Both the position numbers and the translations under genes were made by a program. A DNA stretch of 64,000 bases. Source: Rhizobium sp. SL86 (lineage in GTDB: Bacteria > Pseudomonadota > Alphaproteobacteria > Rhizobiales > Rhizobiaceae). This document shows positions 60,248 to 64,000 of the stretch, piece by piece (within the stretch, counting starts at the first letter, position 1; every line of letters begins with the position of its first letter). Under the pieces are notes generated by a model, which was not told the DNA's origin, ran no database searches, and worked only from the letters and a program-made list of their open reading frames with translations. The stretch lies in the NCBI RefSeq assembly GCF_026672545.1, contig NZ_JAPPRJ010000009.1:372001-436000 (forward strand), read 5' to 3'.

Positions 60248-60829
60248 TCATTCCGCCGCTTTCTGCGGTTCCGCTTCCAGCTCGTACGAATAACCGTCCA
60301 GCATCGCATAAGCCTGCTCGATCACCTTGATCTCGTTTTCCGCCTTGCCGATGGCATCGGCGATCGCGTCACAACGGGCCGTCAGCATGCGGCCCAACAC
60401 ATCGCTTTCCGGCCGCCGCGCAATGCGGTCGAGGTGGTTGCGGATGCGGCCGCGGTGGCGCTCCAGCTCCAGAATGTGGAAACGGGTATTCACCACCTTG
60501 TCGGTCAGCTTGCGGCGCATGGCCGCCACGGGATCAAAACTTCCCGGCGCCCGTTCGTCGAGGATGATGTCGTTGACCAGCGTATCGAGGACCAGCAGTC
60601 CTTCCAGATCCTTCGAATCCGTCAGTTGCGGATCAAAACCGGTGTCGTCGTAGATCTTGCGGCGCACGGGGTCGAGCAGCAGTTCGTAAGAGGTCGTGAG
60701 TTTCGCAAAGGCGTCCACGTCGCCGCCGGTGTCCGGGTGCGAGGACTTTGCCTTCGTGCGATAGGCGGACTTGATGGCCGCGCCATCCGCATCCCGCGGC
60801 ACGCCCAGCAACTTGTAGGGGTCGATCAC
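60248..60829 (-). CDS. J-domain co-chaperone-like protein
   Basis: The 193-residue protein begins with a J domain (about 2-65) that has the HPD tripeptide in SSHPDTGGD, so it should stimulate an Hsp70. The rest is a helical, charged region without the DnaJ zinc domain, so the client is specific and unknown. The start is taken as GTG 60829 with AGGTGGA upstream; the TTG at 60892 overlaps the MFS stop but has no spacing for a ribosome binding site. It lies downstream of the MFS gene on the same strand. Confidence 0.82.
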   Translation of the reverse strand: MIDPYKLLGVPRDADGAAIKSAYRTKAKSSHPDTGGDVDAFAKLTTSYELLLDPVRRKIYDDTGFDPQLTDSKDLEGLLVLDTLVNDIILDERAPGSFDPVAAMRRKLTDKVVNTRFHILELERHRGRIRNHLDRIARRPESDVLGRMLTARCDAIADAIGKAENEIKVIEQAYAMLDGYSYELEAEPQKAAE

Positions 60830-60888
60830 GATTCCACCTGGTTTCGAATGCTCCAAGTCCAACCTCGTAGGCTTATCGGCAGGAAGGC

Positions 60889-62107
60889 TCAACCCCTCGC
60901 CGCATCTTGTGGCGAAACCGGGGCCGGCTGCTCCTTATCCCCATCCTTGGGCCCTTTGATGGCCCCGCGCAGGAAAGACGGCACGCGGCCCTGGGCGACC
61001 GGTGCCATGATGAAGCTGAGGCCGAGAAACGGCAAGAGCACCATGAAGCTGACCGTCAGGCTCGCATGTTCGGCAACGAAGCCGAGCATCGGCGGCACAC
61101 CGATATTGGCAATCAGAAGCGTCAACGCGAGCGCGGCAAGATTGTCGGCCATCGAACCGCGGCCGAGCGTGATGGTGGTCGCGACCGCCAGCGGGAAACC
61201 GAGCGCCACGCCGCACCCCATCAGAAACAGCGCGACGGCAGCGACGGCAAGGCTGCCGGTGGAGAGAAGCAGCACGAGACCGAGGGCCACACAGGTGGCC
61301 GACCCGCGCACCAGGGTCATGGTGCCGAACCGTTCACGCAGACTGTCGCCCACCATGCGCGTCGCACCCATGCCGATGGTAAAGCCTGCATAGAGGATGC
61401 CGGCGGTCGCCGCATCCGCATTCAGCACCTCGCGCAGGTAAAAGATGCCCCAGTCATAAACGGCGCCCTCGCTGATACCGATGCCGAACACCATGACGCA
61501 GATCAGGATGATGATCCGGTCCGGCAGGACAAACACTTTGCGCCGGCCGGTGGCAATCCGCGGCATGCGCTCCTCCTTCGGTGCGATCTTCAGGACGATC
61601 AGGCAACAGAGGACGACGATCAGCGCAGCGCCCAACTGGTGGTGAAAGGGCGAGACACCGTGTTCGGCCAGAAAACCGGAGGCAAGCGAACCGACGAGAA
61701 GCCCGACGGACCAGAAACCGTGACTGCGGGAGAGAACCTTTTGCCCCGTGCGCTGCTCGATACCGGTCGAGATCATGTTGGCCGCCACATCCAGGATGGT
61801 GCGAAAGAAACCGAACAGCAGGAAACAGAGGAAGAAACCGAGGATCGGCATGATCGTCAGAAGCGGCGTGATGAGCGCCGCAATCGACAACATCAGCGGC
61901 GCAGCAACCCGTGGCGTCAGGTAATCCGTGACCCGTCCGGCAATCGGCAAAGCGAGAAAGGTCCCGGCAGGTGCACCGAGCAGGGCGAGCCCCAGTACTG
62001 CCTTGTCGATGCCGAGCCTCCTCCTGGATCGACGGCAGACGGGTGAACAAGGAAACGAAGAGAAGCGCGTTGCAAAAGAACAGCAACGCAGGTGGCGCGA
62101 GAATCAT
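60889..62107 (-). pseudogene. MFS transporter gene with a one-base frameshift
   Basis: The N-terminus MILAPPALLFFCNALLFVSL begins at ATG 62107. After IQEE at 62018 the reading frame must shift by one base to continue LGIDKAVLGLALLGAPAG and the long membrane part that ends at 60889. An extra G at about 62017, in an AGGAGGAGG run, explains it. Joined, the product is about 405 residues with twelve membrane segments, like an ordinary MFS efflux or sugar carrier. It may be a real mutation, a sequencing error, or rarely a programmed shift. Without repair, only the first 30 or so residues or an internal-start product could be made. Confidence 0.8.
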
Positions 62108-62325
62108 GCTGGTTTATCCGGGGGCGGGAAGATCGCCGGCACCCTTGCACCACACTTCGGCAAGAACAAGGACGAAGGCCTCGCGTGCGGCTGATCGCTT
62201 TCGCGAAACCGACCGTAGTGACCTTCAGGAAACAGTTGCCGCAGGCTCCACGCCAGTCTGCCGTGCGAATGCTTCACAATTCTGTGGACTGCGTTATCCT
62301 GTTGTCACAATCGGGGAGAATGCGC

Positions 62326-62751
62326 ATGCTTTTCCGTTCCGCCTACGCCCTGCTCTGTCTGCTGTGTGCCGCCCTGCCTTCGGCAGCCGCCGAAGATCCG
62401 GTTTCGGACGCGCAGAAGATCATCGCCAGCCAGATCAGCGCGCTGATGAGCGGCGATGCCGCCGTCGCCTATTCCTTTGCATCACCAGCCATCAGAAGCC
62501 TGTTTCCGTCGGAAATCCGCTTCCTCGACATGGTGAAAAAGCAATACGCGCCCCTTTCCAGCCCCGGCCACTACGCCTTCGGCCGGTCGAAACTGGTCGG
62601 CGGCGGCGAACTCGTACTACAGGAGGTGATCGTCACCGGACGGAACGCCAAGGACTGGAGCGCCATCTACGAGATGCGCCTGCAGGATGATGGCAGCTAC
62701 AAGGTCAATGGGGTTCGGGTGCTGGCGAAAACCAGCAGCACCGGCATCTGA
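62326..62751 (+). CDS. exported DUF4864 protein
   Basis: The 141-residue protein has a signal peptide (about 1-20, SAAA-E) and the DUF4864 pattern: QISALMSGDAAVAYSFASPAI, RFLDMVKKQYAPL and a beta-rich C-terminal half. It is probably periplasmic, with an NTF2-like fold, and its function is unknown. ATG 62326 is chosen over 62320 because GGGGAG then has seven-base spacing. The gene converges on tgt, with 21 bases between the stops. Confidence 0.8.
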   Translation: MLFRSAYALLCLLCAALPSAAAEDPVSDAQKIIASQISALMSGDAAVAYSFASPAIRSLFPSEIRFLDMVKKQYAPLSSPGHYAFGRSKLVGGGELVLQEVIVTGRNAKDWSAIYEMRLQDDGSYKVNGVRVLAKTSSTGI

Positions 62752-62772
62752 CAGCCGCAGAAGATCCGCCGC

Positions 62773-63897
62773 TCAGTCGTCGCCGCGCGCCCAGGCTTCC
62801 TGGGTTTCGGCCATGAAATCCTCGTAACGCCCTTCGGCAATCGCCTTGCGGATGCCCTGCATCAGTTCCTGGTAATAGGAAAGATTGTTCCAGGAGAGCA
62901 GCATGCCGCCCAGCGCCTCGTTGGAGCGCACCAGATGGTGCAGATAGGCACGCGAATAATCGCGTGTCGCCGGGCAGTTCGACTGCTCGTCGAGCGGGCG
63001 CATGTCCTCGGCATGTTTGGCATTGCGGATATTCACCTTGCCCTTGCGGGTGAAGGCGAGACCGTGGCGGCCCGAACGGGTCGGCATCACGCAGTCGAAC
63101 ATATCGATACCGCAGGCAACCGATTTCAGGATATCGTCCGGCGTGCCGACGCCCATCAGGTAACGCGGCTTTTCGGTCGGCAGTACCGGCAACGTGATGT
63201 TGAGCATGTCCAGCATCACCGCCTGCGGTTCGCCCACCGCCAGGCCGCCGACGGCATAACCCTTCAGATCCAGCGCCTTCAGTCCTTCGGCGGAGCGCAC
63301 GCGCAGCGCCGGCTGGTCGCCGCCCTGCACGATGCCGAACATCGCCTTGCCCGGCTGGTTGCCGAAGGCGATCTTGCAGCGCTCTGCCCAGCGCAGCGAC
63401 AGCTCCATCGCCCGTTCGATCTCCTTCGGCTCGGCGGGAAGCGCCACACATTCGTCCAGCTGCATCTGGATGTCGCTGTCGAGCAGGCCCTGGATCTCGA
63501 TCGACCGCTCCGGAGACATGTGGTGCGTGCTGCCATCCACATGGCTCTTGAAGGTCACGCCCTTCTCGTCGAGCTTGCGTAGGCCGGAGAGCGACATCAC
63601 CTGGAAACCGCCGCTGTCGGTCAGGATCGGTTCCGGCCAGCGGATGAGTTCGTGCAGACCGCCAAGTCGGGCAACGCGCTCCGGACCGGGCCGCAGCATC
63701 AGATGGTAGGTATTGCCGAGAATGATGTCGGCGCCCCCCTCGCGCACCTGATCGAGATACATGGCCTTGACCGTGCCGACGGTACCGACCGGCATGAAGG
63801 CCGGTGTGCGGATCGTGCCGCGCGGCATGGAGATTTCGCCAAGGCGCGCCTTGCCGTCGGTGGCCTTCAGGGTGAACTGGAAGTTTTCGGTGGTCAT
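62773..63897 (-). CDS. tgt: queuine/preQ1 tRNA-ribosyltransferase
   Basis: The 374-residue TIM-barrel enzyme exchanges guanine 34 for preQ1 in GUN-anticodon tRNAs. The catalytic Asp lies in ILTDSGGFQVMSL; the zinc-site region includes CGIDMFDCVMPTR and the Cys in QSNCPATRDYSRAYLHHL. Length is normal. The start ATG overlaps the queA stop (TGATG), so queA and tgt are coupled. FolE at 8522 makes the shared pterin precursor. Confidence 0.97.
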   Translation of the reverse strand: MTTENFQFTLKATDGKARLGEISMPRGTIRTPAFMPVGTVGTVKAMYLDQVREGGADIILGNTYHLMLRPGPERVARLGGLHELIRWPEPILTDSGGFQVMSLSGLRKLDEKGVTFKSHVDGSTHHMSPERSIEIQGLLDSDIQMQLDECVALPAEPKEIERAMELSLRWAERCKIAFGNQPGKAMFGIVQGGDQPALRVRSAEGLKALDLKGYAVGGLAVGEPQAVMLDMLNITLPVLPTEKPRYLMGVGTPDDILKSVACGIDMFDCVMPTRSGRHGLAFTRKGKVNIRNAKHAEDMRPLDEQSNCPATRDYSRAYLHHLVRSNEALGGMLLSWNNLSYYQELMQGIRKAIAEGRYEDFMAETQEAWARGDD

Positions 63898-64000
63898 CAG
63901 GAGGTCTTCCGGAAGAGCAGGCTGGAATCGCCATAGGAATAGAAGCGATAGCCCGTGGAAATTGCGTGGGTATAGGCAGCGCGCATCGTCTCAAGTCCCG
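63897..64000 (-). CDS. queA: QueA, C-terminal end only
   Basis: The last 34 codons of the upstream minus-strand gene read MRAAYTHAISTGYRFYSYGD-type sequence ending SSLLFRKTS, which is the C-terminus of S-adenosylmethionine:tRNA ribosyltransferase-isomerase. The enzyme adds the epoxycyclopentane ring in queuosine synthesis. Most of the gene lies beyond the window edge. The stop overlaps the tgt start by one base. Confidence 0.9.
   Translation of the reverse strand, partial: GLETMRAAYTHAISTGYRFYSYGDSSLLFRKTS

Overview
The window looks like a chromosomal segment of an alphaproteobacterium of the order Hyphomicrobiales, most likely family Rhizobiaceae (Rhizobium/Agrobacterium group). This rests on high G+C, on gene blocks I recognise from that family (folE-hisI, thrS with yidD and an IscU-like gene, tpiA-secG-pyrG, ppiD-trpD-trpC-moaC-moeA, rlpA-dac-tmk-holB-metG-tatD-MBL, queA-tgt), and on sites that fit CtrA and the general stress sigma factor EcfG. 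Species assignment is not possible from sequence reading alone.

Layout. 1-9130: mostly minus-strand genes for a membrane-anchored protein, a BTLCP cysteine peptidase, PilZ and PAS proteins, a secreted PAP2 phosphatase, a patatin, HisI and FolE, with plus-strand rhomboid and CBS genes. 9450-13825: plus-strand IscU-like, YidD, DUF2267, ThrS and an acyltransferase. 13878-23028: hypotheticals, nitroreductase plus flavin reductase, DUF2336, GNAT, AI-2E-type permease, ParE and a hydrolase. 23182-26218: tpiA, secG, pyrG. 26258-33907: a minus-strand run ppiD-trpD-trpC-moaC-moeA, then photolyase and an FMN reductase. 34138-36389: DUF763 and a YbhN-like membrane protein. 36603-43070: a TctCBA tripartite carboxylate transporter, a separate solute-binding protein and a TctDE-type two-component system. 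43079-48118: small protein, XRE regulator, ProXWV-type betaine transporter, small membrane protein and NTF2-fold protein. 48249-55818: the rlpA-to-MBL block for cell wall, dTMP synthesis, replication and methionyl-tRNA. 56125-60247: tRNA-Ser(TGA) followed by a looser, more accessory stretch (carboxylesterase, TetR, small stress-like proteins). 60248-64000: J-domain protein, a frameshifted MFS gene, a DUF4864 protein, tgt and the end of queA.

No CRISPR array, phage, insertion sequence or obvious new multigene defence or metabolic system was found. The points most worth a second look are small: a D,D-carboxypeptidase homologue lacking KTG, a one-base frameshift in the MFS gene, a compact TetR control region, two near-consensus CtrA sites, an Rmf-like small ORF, three 8-bp tandem repeats between inverted TCTAGAT arms upstream of the betaine transporter, and an acid phosphatase carrying an autotransporter-type passenger without a barrel.
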